A stretch of 64,000 nt of DNA from Holophagaceae bacterium. Lineage in GTDB: Bacteria; Acidobacteriota; Holophagae; Holophagales; Holophagaceae. The stretch is taken from the NCBI GenBank assembly GCA_025357545.1, contig JANXPB010000188.1, forward strand, positions 1 to 64,000. Reading direction: 5' to 3'. A model generated the notes under the pieces. It was not told the origin of the DNA. It made no database searches and was given only the letters and a program-made list of their open reading frames with translations. A program made the position numbers and the translations under genes. Position 1 is the first letter of the stretch. Each line of letters starts with the position of its first letter. Positions 50,140-60,955 of this stretch are shown piece by piece.

Positions 50140-50269
50140 CGAGTCCTCAAAGAGCCTCAGATTCGGGGAGCCTCAGAAACTGGGGCAGCAGGGCATGTTC
50201 GCCGGTGGTGGCCCTGGCATGCAGCTTTGGGCAGGGTTTTCCCATTCTGTGGAAAGCCCGGAACCATTC

Positions 50270-50297
50270 AGTGTAGGGTACTTCGTGATTCCGGCAA
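50270..50297 (-). promoter_or_regulatory. Possible internal promoter for rpoD in the dnaG-rpoD gap
   Basis: Minus strand TTGCCG (50297-50292), 16 bp, TACACT (50275-50270) in a 174-bp intergenic gap. Confidence 0.35.
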
Positions 50298-50313
50298 GGG
50301 TCGAATTCGGTTT

Positions 50314-52041
50314 TTAAGGCTGGACACCACCCCGCAATTGCCGCGCCAATGTGCTCTTCCTCAGCAGAAGCGAGGCCTGCTTGGACTCCAGATGGCGAAC
50401 CAGATCCGGGTCCGTCCCCGTGGCCGGATCCTGCAATTGCCGGTTCAAGGAGGCCAACTCCCGCTGGAGGTAGGCCGCTTCGAGCTTGGCGAAGATGCGC
50501 TCGGACCCACTTTCGGCTTCCTCCCGCAGGGCCTTCTGGGCCTCCAGGCGCCGCAGCAGCGCCAGGATGGCTGGTGGCAGGGACTCGAGATCCCCATCGA
50601 CATCCAGCAGAGCCTGGAGCACTGGAGCGCCTTCCAGCCCTTCCCACCAGATGTGGGGCAGGTCAGCCACCGCGGTTCGGTCCAGGGCCTGGAGGCAAAG
50701 GTGCAGCAGAGGCCGCAGCAGCTCGTGGACCTTGGGTTCAGGCACGGCTTGGATCGCTTCCGGAACCGGAGCTGGGCGCTGGCTTTTCACCCCGCGCTGG
50801 AGCTCGCTGACCGGGATCTGCAACTGATGGGCGATGCCGGCGAACAGTTCCCGCCGTTCAGGTGTATCCGGCAGGAAGGGCAGGATGGTCTGCAATTCCC
50901 GGAAGGCCTCCATACGGTCGGCAATACGGCGCAGATCCTTGCCCTCCAGGGCCTTTTCGAGCATGAAGCTGGTCCAGTCCGGTGCGCGTCGGATGAGTTC
51001 CCGAAAGGCATCGGAACCGATCCGCAGGCACCAGGTGTCGGGGTCCTCGCCCTCGGGCAGTTCCAGCAGACGCACGTCGAAACCCAGCGGCAGCGCCAGC
51101 CGCAGGCTCTTCTCGAAGGCCCGCCGCCCGGCGGCGTCGCCGTCGAAGCAGAGCACCAGGCGCTTGGTGAAGCGGAGGATGCTGCGCAGGTGGTCCTCGG
51201 TGAGCGCGGTCCCGAGGGGCGCCACGGCCGCATGGAGGCCCTGCTGGTGGAGCTGCAGCACATCGAAATAGCCTTCCACCACCACGGCGCCGTCCCGCAT
51301 CACGCCTTTGGCCCGGTGCATCCCGAAGAGCGTTTCCCCCTTGTGGAAGAGAAGGGTTTCGCGGGTGTTCATGTACTTGGGCTTCTCGTCCCCGAAGGCC
51401 CGCCCGCCGAAAGCCACCAGTCGGCCACGGGCGTCGTGGATGGGAATGGTGAGGCGGTTCCTCAGGAAGTCCACCAGGGAGCCGCGCTCGCTGCGGGAGG
51501 CCAGGCCCGCCTGCTCGATGAGTTCCGCGGAGAAGCCGTGGCCTCGCAAGGCTGTGATGAGGCCTTCCCAGCCATCCGGCGCCACACCGAAGCCAGCCTC
51601 CCGGGTGAAGGTTTCAGAAATTCCGCGCTGCCGCAGGTAGGCCTGGGCCGGGGCATGGCCTCCGAGCTTGAGCTCATACCAAGCCTGGGCGGCCTCCAGG
51701 ACGGCCCGCAGCCGGCTTTCGTGGTCCACCTCGGCGGCGGGTCGCTCCTTGTACTGCGGAACCTCGATGCTCGCCGCCTGGGCCAGCTGGGCCAGGGCTT
51801 CGGGGAAGTTCAGCCCCTCCCGCTCCATGAGCCACGTGAAGGCGTCGCCGTGCTTGCCGCAGCCGAAACAGTGGTAGAAGTTCTTTCCGGGCACCACCTG
51901 GAAACTGGGGGAGCGCTCGCTGTGGAAGGGGCAGAGCCCCGAGTAGGCCGCACCGGCCTTGCGCAGCTTCACGGCCTGGCCCACCAGGGCCACCAGATCG
52001 GTGGCATCCTTCACGCGTTCGACCAGGTCGCGGTCCTTCAT
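50314..52041 (-). CDS. dnaG: DNA primase
   Basis: Zn finger CPFHSERSPSFQVVPGKNFYHCFGCGKHGDAFTWLM; toprim GYFDVLQLHQQGL...VLCFDGDAAGRRA. Confidence 0.97.
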   Translation of the reverse strand: MKDRDLVERVKDATDLVALVGQAVKLRKAGAAYSGLCPFHSERSPSFQVVPGKNFYHCFGCGKHGDAFTWLMEREGLNFPEALAQLAQAASIEVPQYKERPAAEVDHESRLRAVLEAAQAWYELKLGGHAPAQAYLRQRGISETFTREAGFGVAPDGWEGLITALRGHGFSAELIEQAGLASRSERGSLVDFLRNRLTIPIHDARGRLVAFGGRAFGDEKPKYMNTRETLLFHKGETLFGMHRAKGVMRDGAVVVEGYFDVLQLHQQGLHAAVAPLGTALTEDHLRSILRFTKRLVLCFDGDAAGRRAFEKSLRLALPLGFDVRLLELPEGEDPDTWCLRIGSDAFRELIRRAPDWTSFMLEKALEGKDLRRIADRMEAFRELQTILPFLPDTPERRELFAGIAHQLQIPVSELQRGVKSQRPAPVPEAIQAVPEPKVHELLRPLLHLCLQALDRTAVADLPHIWWEGLEGAPVLQALLDVDGDLESLPPAILALLRRLEAQKALREEAESGSERIFAKLEAAYLQRELASLNRQLQDPATGTDPDLVRHLESKQASLLLRKSTLARQLRGGVQP

Positions 52042-52043
52042 AG

Positions 52044-52925
52044 TCAGTTGCCCAGCCAAATGAGGTGCCCCAGCCCTGGCAGCCAGGCGTTGGCCTGGAA
52101 CGTGAAGGACAGGACCAGGCCGAGAATCCAAAAGGCCGCCAGGGTGCCGAGGGGCAGCGGCCGGGGCAGGCGCCGGAAGGCTTCAGCCGTAAACAGCCCC
52201 AGCACCGTGCCCCAGGCGAGGCTCCAGGCCGGTCCATAGGCCAGCCCGACCAGGGCGAGGAAAAGGAGCACGGACCAGGATGGCAGCCGCCTCAGAGTTC
52301 CATCGATCGCCCCCAGGCAGCCGAGCGCGCCACCCACCCCGAAGGCCGCCAGGGGCAGGCTGGAACCTGGCAGGAGACCCCAATCCCACCAGGGACGGGG
52401 CAGAAACAGGCCCAGGAGCAGCGGAAGCACCCAGGGCTTTCCCGGTCGCGAAGGGCCGCCGCGGGCGGGCTTGCCGCCTGGTTTCCCAGGCAGGAACACC
52501 AAGGGCGCTAATCCCGCGCCCACTAGGCCCAGGGCCGGGTCCCGGGCGGAGATGAGCATCCAGAGGGCCACCCAAAGCCAAGGGCCCGGGCCGAAATCCG
52601 CCGGGCCCTCCTCCCGCACTAGGCAGGCGAGGCCGACCCCCGCGAGCCCCAGCAGGGCCGTGGCGGGCAGCTCCGACGGGTCCCAGTAATTCAGCAGGGT
52701 CAGCCGTACGAAGGCGAGGGCGGCCAGCGCCGTGAGCATCATGAGCGGCCAGCGGAGCGCGGGCCGCGCTGAGGTCTGGAGCCAACCAGGCCGGAATTGG
52801 TGGAGGGCCACCAGAAGCAAGGGCAGCAGGGCCAACGCAATGGCGCCATGGTGGAGGCCGAACCCTGCGATGGCCAGCAGGCGCACCCAAGTTCCCAGGA
52901 AGAGGAACAGCCAGATCAGTGCCAT
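52044..52925 (-). CDS. Hypothetical multi-pass membrane protein
   Basis: Many hydrophobic segments; coupled to flanking genes (start overlaps stop of upstream gene). Confidence 0.65.
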   Translation of the reverse strand: MALIWLFLFLGTWVRLLAIAGFGLHHGAIALALLPLLLVALHQFRPGWLQTSARPALRWPLMMLTALAALAFVRLTLLNYWDPSELPATALLGLAGVGLACLVREEGPADFGPGPWLWVALWMLISARDPALGLVGAGLAPLVFLPGKPGGKPARGGPSRPGKPWVLPLLLGLFLPRPWWDWGLLPGSSLPLAAFGVGGALGCLGAIDGTLRRLPSWSVLLFLALVGLAYGPAWSLAWGTVLGLFTAEAFRRLPRPLPLGTLAAFWILGLVLSFTFQANAWLPGLGHLIWLGN

Positions 52926-54019
52926 CAGTGGCCTCCCGCTTTCAGGGGAGCGATGGGCAGCAGGGGTTCGCTGGCGATGGGGTCAGGCTGGCCGTCCCCA
53001 TCCAGATCCGCGGTGTAGCTCAGCAGTGCGCCCTCCCGGAAGGTCAGCACACGGTAGCCGTGATAGGCCAAGGGCCAGCGTGTCACCTTCCGCGTGTCGT
53101 TGCCCAGGGTGGTGGTGACGATGAATTTGGTGCCCCCGAAATCGCAGGTGTCGTTCCGCAGCCGGCCCCGCACATCGAACACCGCGTCGCTGTGCCAATG
53201 GCCCGAAAGCACCGCCGCCACGCCGTTCAGTTGGCACAGCCGGATGAATTCGTCGCGCTTGGCGCCAAGGATGCCTCCGCTGCCCTTGGCCTCGCCCTGG
53301 CTGGCGGCATCGCTCTTGAACAGGGGGTGGTGCAACTGCACCAGCACCGTGCGGCCCCGGGTAGCTTCAAGTTCCCGCTGGAACCACCCGAATTGGGCCG
53401 GCGTGAGTTGATCCCTCCCGTGCTCCGAATCCAGGCTCAGGATCGTGAAGGGCCCGATTTCCACCCGATGCCAGGTGATGGGTCCAAAATGGCGCAGGTA
53501 CTGGATCCAGGCCTTCCGCTCGTGATTGCCAGGACAGCTCACCACGGGGATGCCCATGGCCTCGAGGTCGCGGAAGAACCCTTCGATGCGATCCCAGTCG
53601 GCGGCGGAATCCCCATACCCCAGATCTCCGGTGGCTAGGATGAAATCCGGTCGCACCCCGACCATCTGCGCCAGGAAAGCTTTCAATAAATCATCCCGCC
53701 CCGGAGGGGGCAGGTCGGCGATATGGACGACCTTCCAAAGCCCACTGGGGTCTTTAGGTTTCAGGGCTGGGGCCGTTATGGAACGCCGGGCCCGTAGCCC
53801 CTGCCAGGTCCAAGCGACATCCTTGAAACCTTTGGTGACCATCCGGCGTTTGAGGTCTTCGGGTGGGCAGAACGGCAGGGAGAGCGTGGCCTCCAGAGCC
53901 CCCTGGGTGGTTTCAGCAGGCAACCCCAGAGCGGGCCGATCGATGCGGGCCCGCGGGGGCCAACCCACCGCCACAAGGGCAGCCAGAGTCAGGAGAATGG
54001 CCAGCAGCGTACGGTACAT
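52925..54019 (-). CDS. Metallophosphoesterase (calcineurin-like), membrane-anchored or secreted
   Basis: VVHIADLPPP; DFILATGDLGYGDS; VVSCPGNHE; AAVLSGHWHSD. Confidence 0.88.
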   Translation of the reverse strand: MYRTLLAILLTLAALVAVGWPPRARIDRPALGLPAETTQGALEATLSLPFCPPEDLKRRMVTKGFKDVAWTWQGLRARRSITAPALKPKDPSGLWKVVHIADLPPPGRDDLLKAFLAQMVGVRPDFILATGDLGYGDSAADWDRIEGFFRDLEAMGIPVVSCPGNHERKAWIQYLRHFGPITWHRVEIGPFTILSLDSEHGRDQLTPAQFGWFQRELEATRGRTVLVQLHHPLFKSDAASQGEAKGSGGILGAKRDEFIRLCQLNGVAAVLSGHWHSDAVFDVRGRLRNDTCDFGGTKFIVTTTLGNDTRKVTRWPLAYHGYRVLTFREGALLSYTADLDGDGQPDPIASEPLLPIAPLKAGGH

Positions 54020-54081
54020 TTGGATGGCGCCAGGGGCTTAGGGTCCGTTTCAAAACAACCAGTGCAGTCCGGGTTAGTTTG

Positions 54082-56262
54082 TTACGGCCCCTTAGGCCGG
54101 TCCACCCTCGAAATAACCGAGTTGTTTTGCCGCAACGGCTTGTTGTGGCTCAGCAGGTAGCGGCTCCAGGCGTAGTAGCCGCGGGTGAGGTCGGTCATGG
54201 CCTTGGTCCTGGCGGGGTCGGCGGGCAGTAGGTTCTTGGGGTCCTTTTCCCTCACATCGTAAAGCGCGGCGCGGCCGTCGGGCTCCAGGTTCACATAGAG
54301 CTCGTCTTGCAGGAGGCCCATGCGGGGCGGCCGCCGGAAAGTCGTGAAGGTGAAGGCGGAGCTGCCCGGATCGAAGGCTGGATCAAAGAGATCCCGGCCC
54401 AGGGTCTGAGTCCAAGTCTCGCGCCCGAGCAGGCTCAGCACCGTGGGCAGGATGTCCACCTGGGAGGCGATGGTGTGCCGGCGCTCGGGCTTCAGCAGGC
54501 CCGGGGCGTAGAGGATGAAGGGCACATTGTGGATGGCCAGGGTCAGGTCGCCGAAGCGGGGGTCGGTGTTGCCCCGGGGGATCCCGTGGTCGCCCCAGAG
54601 CACGAAGATGGTGTTGTGGAAGTAGGGTTCCTGGCTGGCCTTCTGGAAGAACATTTCCAGGGCGTGGTCCATGAGCCTCAGGGCATTGAATTCATCGGCG
54701 CTGACGAAGCCCGCGGCCTTGAGCTCCGCCGCGCCGGGCTCCACGCGGTGGAATTCCTTCAGATGGCCGGGAATCGTGTAGGGCGGGTGGTTGCCGCTGG
54801 TCTGGATGTAGGCGAAGAAGGGCTGCTGCTCCTTCGCCAAGGCCCCGTCGGCCTCGCCCAGCAGGTCCTGGTCGCAGATGCCCCATACGTCCACCTTGGG
54901 GCTCTTGAAGGAGCCTTCCTCGTGCAACACCAAGTCGGGCAGGTTGTGGTGCAGGGCCGCGCGGATCTGGGCCCAGTTGGCGCTGCCGCCCAGGAAGTAG
55001 TGCTTGCGGTAGTCCGTCAGGTAGCCCAGGAGCGTGTGCTGGTCCACCAGGAGCGGGTTCCGCGTGGCGTTCTGGACGCTGCTCACATCGGGGATGCCGA
55101 AGAGCGTCGCGAACATGGAGCGGCTGGTGTTCTCCATGGCCACGTAGAAGCGGTCGAAGAAGATGCCCTCCCGGCTGAGGCGGGCAAGGGTGGGCGTGGG
55201 ATCCAGCGCATTGCCGAAGGGGGAGGTCTTGAAGGCCGCCAGGCTTTCACACTGGATGAACACGACATTGGGCCGGCCCTGGACCTGGGGGCGCGGCGGA
55301 ATGCGCCTTAGGAGCGAGGGCAGCCCATCCTTGTCCAGCGCCAGAGCAGTCTGGAAATGGGCAGCCATGAGCGGCTGGCTGGCTTTCACGGCATCCAGGT
55401 CGAAGCCGCCGTCCATTTCCTCGCGGGTCTCCAGGAAAAAGAGCACGGGATTGAGGGCGAGCTGGGCGTGGAAGGGGTTCTTCGCTTCGAAGGCTTCACC
55501 CCAGCGCAGGGGATAGAGGCTCCATTTGCCCCACATGGCGGCGATGAGGAGCGCCGCCCCGAACCAAGCCAAGCACCTTCGCCGGCAGGCGGAGGGCGGT
55601 GGTGGGGCGAGCGACCTGGCACCACGCCGCAGCGCCCAGGCGAACGCAGCTACCAGCGCCGAAAGGCCTAAGACCCCAGGGATGACCGGATAGCTTTCCC
55701 AGACCATGCGGGCGCTGGTGTCCAGGTTCTGGAGGAACATGAGCAGCGTCCCGTTCAGCCGGGTGTGGATATAGGAAAACGCGCCGAAATCAAAGGCGTA
55801 GCAGATCACGGTGAACGCGAAGGCCAAGCTTCCATAGACGCCCCAGCTCCGCCGCTCGGCCTTTCCGAACCCGGTGGCCCTGCCGGCCCACCGCGCCAGG
55901 CCGGCCAAGAGGAGGAAGGCCACCAACCAACCGCGGCCGCGCTTGTCGTCCACCGCAGCCACCGCCACCAGCCCGACATAGACGAGCAGAGCCAACGGAA
56001 GGGCCAGCCGGGCGAGGCGCCTGCGCCAGGCCGGCCCGGCGACGGCCTGATCCGTGCGAAGCAGCAGCCAGGGGGGTGCCAGCAGGATCGCGACCCAGCG
56101 CAGGTCGAATTTGAATCCCAGATAGAGCGCCCGCCCCAGGCCCAGTTCCCAGGCTCCGCCATGGAAAGTGGCCAGGAAAGCCACCCTCCCCGCCGTGAGC
56201 AGGAGCAGCAATCCCAGCCCGGCCAAGGCCAAGAGGGAAGTTTTTGTACGGGCCGCGGGCAT
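54082..56262 (-). CDS. LTA synthase/sulfatase family membrane phosphotransferase
   Basis: N-terminal TMs then PNVVFIQCESLAAFKTSPFG; FAYIQTSGNHPPYTIP; FVLWGDHGIPRG. Confidence 0.9.
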   Translation of the reverse strand: MPAARTKTSLLALAGLGLLLLLTAGRVAFLATFHGGAWELGLGRALYLGFKFDLRWVAILLAPPWLLLRTDQAVAGPAWRRRLARLALPLALLVYVGLVAVAAVDDKRGRGWLVAFLLLAGLARWAGRATGFGKAERRSWGVYGSLAFAFTVICYAFDFGAFSYIHTRLNGTLLMFLQNLDTSARMVWESYPVIPGVLGLSALVAAFAWALRRGARSLAPPPPSACRRRCLAWFGAALLIAAMWGKWSLYPLRWGEAFEAKNPFHAQLALNPVLFFLETREEMDGGFDLDAVKASQPLMAAHFQTALALDKDGLPSLLRRIPPRPQVQGRPNVVFIQCESLAAFKTSPFGNALDPTPTLARLSREGIFFDRFYVAMENTSRSMFATLFGIPDVSSVQNATRNPLLVDQHTLLGYLTDYRKHYFLGGSANWAQIRAALHHNLPDLVLHEEGSFKSPKVDVWGICDQDLLGEADGALAKEQQPFFAYIQTSGNHPPYTIPGHLKEFHRVEPGAAELKAAGFVSADEFNALRLMDHALEMFFQKASQEPYFHNTIFVLWGDHGIPRGNTDPRFGDLTLAIHNVPFILYAPGLLKPERRHTIASQVDILPTVLSLLGRETWTQTLGRDLFDPAFDPGSSAFTFTTFRRPPRMGLLQDELYVNLEPDGRAALYDVREKDPKNLLPADPARTKAMTDLTRGYYAWSRYLLSHNKPLRQNNSVISRVDRPKGP

Positions 56263-56266
56263 CGAT

Positions 56267-57001
56267 CTAGCTCAATTCCGTGGCCAACACCCAGGGGCCG
56301 GAGAGGGCCTGCAGCTGGTGGACGCCCGGATCCAGGGGCTCGGGATCCGGTGCGTGGATGGTGGCATGAAGCACCACGGTGGCGCTGGGGAAGGCGCGGA
56401 GGAAGCGGTTCGCGTTGGCGGGTTCGTTTTCGAAGGCCAGCACCACTTCGCCCAGGGCCTGGAGCTCGTCGAAGACCTTTGTCTTGAAGGCGAGATCCTC
56501 CTCCTCCCACGTCGGCTTGAGCCGGAGAACTACATCCGGGCCGGGCAAAGGAAAGCCGCCGGCCTCCAGGGCTTCCAAGGTGCCCTGCCGCATGCCCGGA
56601 TCATCGCGGCCCGTCAGGTAGAAGGTGAGGCAGCCGGTGCTCCGCACGGTCTTCACCAGCTCCACCGCGCCCGGATACACGCTGTCCAGCTTGACGAAGT
56701 GGTCGGTGAAGAAAGTGGCCCGCCAGAAATGCCGCAACTCCGTGAGGATGGCCTTGTCGGCGAAGCCCAGGGCTTCGAGGTCCGCCATGACGTTCCAGCC
56801 CATGTGATCCGGCCGGAGCTGGTCCACGAAGGGCCGCAGCTGGTGCCGGTATTCGGCGAAGGCCCGCGCGATGGCCAGGTTGCGGGGGCCTGTGCAAAAC
56901 AGGGTGGAATCCAGGTCGTAGACCGCGATGGGAGATGAAGCGCCGGGAGGGCGCGAGTTCACTCGATCAAGAGCTTCAAGGATGGGGCGGTGGGGGGACA
57001 T
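56267..57001 (-). CDS. HAD superfamily hydrolase
   Basis: AVYDLDSTLFCTGPRNLAIA; TFYLTGRDDPGMRQGTLEAL; VVLAFENEPANANRF. Confidence 0.8.
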   Translation of the reverse strand: MSPHRPILEALDRVNSRPPGASSPIAVYDLDSTLFCTGPRNLAIARAFAEYRHQLRPFVDQLRPDHMGWNVMADLEALGFADKAILTELRHFWRATFFTDHFVKLDSVYPGAVELVKTVRSTGCLTFYLTGRDDPGMRQGTLEALEAGGFPLPGPDVVLRLKPTWEEEDLAFKTKVFDELQALGEVVLAFENEPANANRFLRAFPSATVVLHATIHAPDPEPLDPGVHQLQALSGPWVLATELS

Positions 57002-57126
57002 GGCTTCCTATGGGTGGACAAATATCTACTCTCGCAGAGGAAGCCTGAGGGAGCGGAAGCCATCAGAAAATTTTATTTCCTGCGAAGCATCACCTCTGCT
57101 TCCCCGCTAGGCGCTTGATAATGCCT

Positions 57127-58467
57127 TCAATGAGCCACACTGCTGGGTTTGGCGTTCCAGATGCGGGTCATGATGAAGGCTCCCACCAGGCTGAACGGGA
57201 TGATGCAGCCCACCCAGACCCAGGCATTCTGGGGCGTGTGCCCGGCCGCAGCCCAGCCGTCCCAGCCGTAGGTCTTCAACACCCAACCCAATCCGAAGCC
57301 GGTCAGACCTGAGCCGATGTACTGGACCCCATCTAGGGCGCCAGCCACCGAGGCCGCCGCCTTGCGCCCCCCGAAATCCATGGAGGCGGTGCCGCTGAGC
57401 ATGCCGTGGACGCCGAAGATGAACATGGCGGTGAGGCCCAGCAGCGCGATGGCCCAGATCTGACCGCCAATGGTGCCGCGCCCCAACGTGGCACCCAGCA
57501 AGCCCAGCATCAGAACCTGGACGAGGTAGAACAGAAAGGCCACCGGCGGCCTTCGGGACTGGAAAAATTTATCGCTCATCCAGCCGCAGAGCAGGCCGCC
57601 GAAAATACCGCCAAACATGAAGGCCACCCCGGTCCACCAGAAGAGCGGCGCCTTTTTGGATAGGTGGTAGACCTCCTCCAGGTATTCGGTGAAATAGAGC
57701 ATCACGCCCTGCCGCACGAAGCCCGTGCAGAACTCCGCGAAGATGAGCGCCACGATCACCGGGTTGTGGAAGACCTTCCGGGCCAGATCGCCCAAGGGCA
57801 GCGGAGCATCCTCGGCGAGGTGGGCGTTGGATCCGTCGCCGGTGTCGAAATCCGCTTGGCCCGCGTGGCTGGGCCGGTTGCGCACCAAGGCCAAGTCCAC
57901 CATGAACATCACGCCCATGGCCAGGGCGGGAACGAAGAAGATCCAAGTCCAGTTGAGCTTCGTCAACAGCCAGGCGCCTATGGTGGTGGCCAGGAAATAG
58001 CCGGAGGAAATCATGATCCCGAAGATGCCGCCGAAGACGCCGCGCTCCCGCACGTGGAACCAGGTGGAATTCACCTTCACCACCGAGAGCGCGCCGAAAC
58101 TCTGGGAATACATGTTCAAGGACCAGAGCAGGCTCATGGACACCAGCAGCTTGGTCGTGGCGCCATTGAGGAACATGAGGCCCACGGCGAGGTTAAGCAG
58201 CGCCGCGCCCAGGGCCCCGATCAGGATCGCCTTGCGGCCGCCGATACGATCCGCCAGCGGGCCGTTGAAGGCCACCGCCAGGCCATAGGTCCAGAACCCC
58301 GCCGTGGCGATGAGGCCCATCTGCGCCTTATCCAAGTGGTACCAGGCGCCGATATCGTTCTTCACCAGGTTGAAGTTGTACCGCCCCATGTACATGGTCG
58401 CGTAGGTCAGCCCGAGCGGGAACCAGTTGAGGAACCGGCGGAGGCGGTATTCGCGGCTATGGTCCAC
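57127..58467 (-). CDS. MFS transporter, organophosphate:Pi antiporter (GlpT/UhpT)-like
   Basis: TYATMYMGRYNFNLVKNDIGAWYHLDKAQMGLIATAGFWTYGLAVAFNGPLADRIGGRKAI. Confidence 0.87.
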   Translation of the reverse strand: MDHSREYRLRRFLNWFPLGLTYATMYMGRYNFNLVKNDIGAWYHLDKAQMGLIATAGFWTYGLAVAFNGPLADRIGGRKAILIGALGAALLNLAVGLMFLNGATTKLLVSMSLLWSLNMYSQSFGALSVVKVNSTWFHVRERGVFGGIFGIMISSGYFLATTIGAWLLTKLNWTWIFFVPALAMGVMFMVDLALVRNRPSHAGQADFDTGDGSNAHLAEDAPLPLGDLARKVFHNPVIVALIFAEFCTGFVRQGVMLYFTEYLEEVYHLSKKAPLFWWTGVAFMFGGIFGGLLCGWMSDKFFQSRRPPVAFLFYLVQVLMLGLLGATLGRGTIGGQIWAIALLGLTAMFIFGVHGMLSGTASMDFGGRKAAASVAGALDGVQYIGSGLTGFGLGWVLKTYGWDGWAAAGHTPQNAWVWVGCIIPFSLVGAFIMTRIWNAKPSSVAH

Positions 58468-58534
58468 GGAGTTCCTCTCAAGGCCGGGTCGGCAGGTTGA
58501 GCCTATGACCTTGATGTTACGGAGCTGTGACGGA

Positions 58535-59227
58535 TCAGCGGGTCACAACCTTTTCGATGCGCTTTTCGTACCCGGTGCCGAGGAGCAGTCGATGCACATA
58601 GACGCCAGGCGTGTGGACCTGGTCGGGATCAAGGTCGCCCACTTCCACGATCTCCTCGACCTCGGCAATGCAGATGCGTCCGCAAGTCGCGGCCACGGGA
58701 TTGAAGTTCCGGGCGGTCTTGCGATAGACAAGATTGCCCAGGCGGTCGGCCTTCCAGGCTTTAACCAGCGAGAAATCCGCCACGATGCCCAGCTCCAGCA
58801 CGCATTCCCGGCCGTTGAACACTTTGGTCGGCTTGCCTTCAGCCACCACTGTTCCGGCCGCGGTGGGGGTGTAGAAGGCGGGGATGCCCGCGCCGCCGGC
58901 CCGCATGCGCTCGGCCAGGGTGCCCTGCGGCGCGAATTCCAGTTCCAGCTCACCGTGCAGGTATTGGCGTTCGAATTCCGCGTTCTCACCCACGTAGGAA
59001 CTGACCATCTTCTTGATCTGGCGGTTCCGGAGCAGCAGGCCCAACCCGAAATCATCCACCCCTGCGTTGTTGGAGTAGCAGGTCAGGCCCTTCACGCCCT
59101 TGCGGACCAGCGCCGCGATGAGATGCTCGGGGATTCCGCACAGGCCGAAGCCGCCGACCGCCAGGGTGGCGCCGTCGAAGATGTCCTTCAGCGCTTCGTC
59201 CGCCGAAGCCACGCGCTTGTCGATCAC
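58535..59227 (-). CDS. scoA: 3-oxoacid CoA-transferase subunit A
   Basis: [49 protein letters not shown] start at 59227 with GGAGG upstream. Confidence 0.9.
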   Translation of the reverse strand: MIDKRVASADEALKDIFDGATLAVGGFGLCGIPEHLIAALVRKGVKGLTCYSNNAGVDDFGLGLLLRNRQIKKMVSSYVGENAEFERQYLHGELELEFAPQGTLAERMRAGGAGIPAFYTPTAAGTVVAEGKPTKVFNGRECVLELGIVADFSLVKAWKADRLGNLVYRKTARNFNPVAATCGRICIAEVEEIVEVGDLDPDQVHTPGVYVHRLLLGTGYEKRIEKVVTR

Positions 59228-59285
59228 CGCTTCCTCCAACCCTGAAGACCTTTGATGATGCCAGACTTGAGTGGGGAGACCGACC

Positions 59286-60401
59286 ATGGGAATCACTGCG
59301 ATGCTGATGGCCTGCTGCCTGACCATTCCGCCCCAGGAGGCACCCGGGACGGCCCCTCCGCCGAAGGTGGCGGTACTGGGCCCGGCTCTGCCTAACCCCT
59401 TCCAGCCCGCCGCCGGAGAGCCCCACAGGGACGCTCGCGAAAGCCACTTCCGCCACGTCAAGAAGCTCACCAGCATCGGCTCCAACGCCGAGGCCTACTG
59501 GAGCTGGGATGGGACCCGGATCATCTTCCAGAGCACCCGCGACGGCCGGGATTGCGATCAGATCTACGTCATGAACGCGGACGGCTCCGCACAGCACCGG
59601 GTCAGCAACGGGAAGGGCAGAACCACCTGCGGCTACTTCCTGCCCAAGGACCGCGGCATCATCTACGCCAGCACCCATGGGGATGGCCCCGACTGCCCCC
59701 CGGCGCCGCCCTTCACCCCGGGCACCTACCGCTGGCCGGTCTTCGCGGGCTACGACCTCTACACCGCGAAACCCGATGGCAGCGACGTGAAGCCGCTCCT
59801 CCCCCACGCCGGGTACGACGCCGAGGCCACGGTGGCGCCCAACGGCAAGTGGATCGTCTTCACCTCGGATCGCAGCGGCGACATTGACCTTTGGCGGGCC
59901 GACCTCGACGGTGCCCACCTGACGCGCCTGACGACGGCCGTGGGCTACGACGGCGGCGCGGTGTGGAGCCCGGATTCCCGGCTCATCGCCTGGCGCACCA
60001 ACTACCCCAAAGGCGGCGCGGCCACCGACAAATACCGGGAACTCCTGGCCCAGCACCTGGTGGAGCCCATGGATATGGACATCTGGATGATGAACGCGGA
60101 TGGGTCGGGCCAGCACCAGCTCACGCATCTGCCCGGCGCGGCCTTCGCGCCGGTGTTCACCCCCGATGGGCAAGGCCTGGTCTTCGCCAGCAACTGGGAG
60201 GACCGCGAGGGCAAGGGCCGCAATTTCGAGCTCTATTGGGTGAAGCTGGACGGTCGTGGCCTGGAGCGCTTGACCTACACGGGCAATTTCAACTCCTTCC
60301 CGCATTTCAGCCACGATGGCCGGAAGCTCCTCTGGATCAGCGGCCGGGAGGCCGCCGCATCGCGGCAGTTCAACGTGTTCGTGGCAGATTGGGCGAAATG
60401 A
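59286..60401 (+). CDS. TolB-like PD40 beta-propeller lipoprotein
   Basis: [11 protein letters not shown] lipobox-like; repeated motifs [53 protein letters not shown]. Confidence 0.85.
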   Translation: MGITAMLMACCLTIPPQEAPGTAPPPKVAVLGPALPNPFQPAAGEPHRDARESHFRHVKKLTSIGSNAEAYWSWDGTRIIFQSTRDGRDCDQIYVMNADGSAQHRVSNGKGRTTCGYFLPKDRGIIYASTHGDGPDCPPAPPFTPGTYRWPVFAGYDLYTAKPDGSDVKPLLPHAGYDAEATVAPNGKWIVFTSDRSGDIDLWRADLDGAHLTRLTTAVGYDGGAVWSPDSRLIAWRTNYPKGGAATDKYRELLAQHLVEPMDMDIWMMNADGSGQHQLTHLPGAAFAPVFTPDGQGLVFASNWEDREGKGRNFELYWVKLDGRGLERLTYTGNFNSFPHFSHDGRKLLWISGREAAASRQFNVFVADWAK

Positions 60402-60955
60402 CCCTGCGGCCGGCCCTCTTCCTCGACCGCGACGGCACCCTCAACCAGGAGGTGGACTACCTCCATCGGCCGGAGGACCTGGTGCTCATCCCAGGAGCTG
60501 CCGCGGCGGTGGCGAAGCTCAATGCGCTGGGCATCCCCGTGGTGGTGGTGACGAACCAAAGCGGGATCGGGCGCGGCTACTACGGTTTCGAGGAGTTCGA
60601 GTCCGTCATGGAACGGCTGGGCGAGCTGCTGGCCCTCCATGGCGCCAGGGTAGACGCGGTCTACGTTTCGCCCCACCACGAAAAAGGGCAGGGGGATTTC
60701 GCCCATCCGGACCACCCCGAGCGCAAACCGAACCCGGGGATGCTGCTGAGGGCCGCGGAGGAGCATGGTCTGGACCTGAACCGCTCCTGGATGATCGGCG
60801 ACAAGGACATCGACCTGGAGGCGGGCCGTCGCGCTGGCTGCCGGGTGGCCCTCGTCATGACCGGCTATGGCTCCCAGGTGGAGGGTGGTCTAGCGGACCT
60901 GGTGGCCCCGGATTTGGCGATGGCCATCGAGCAGATTCTGAAGATCTGGCCGTGA
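60398..60955 (+). CDS. gmhB: D-glycero-beta-D-manno-heptose 1,7-bisphosphate 7-phosphatase family HAD protein
   Basis: ALFLDRDGTLNQEVDYLHRPEDLVLIPGA; VVVVTNQSGIGRGYYGFEEF; KPNPGMLLRAAEEHGLDLNRSWMIGDKDIDLEAGRRAG. Confidence 0.92.
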   Translation: MTLRPALFLDRDGTLNQEVDYLHRPEDLVLIPGAAAAVAKLNALGIPVVVVTNQSGIGRGYYGFEEFESVMERLGELLALHGARVDAVYVSPHHEKGQGDFAHPDHPERKPNPGMLLRAAEEHGLDLNRSWMIGDKDIDLEAGRRAGCRVALVMTGYGSQVEGGLADLVAPDLAMAIEQILKIWP

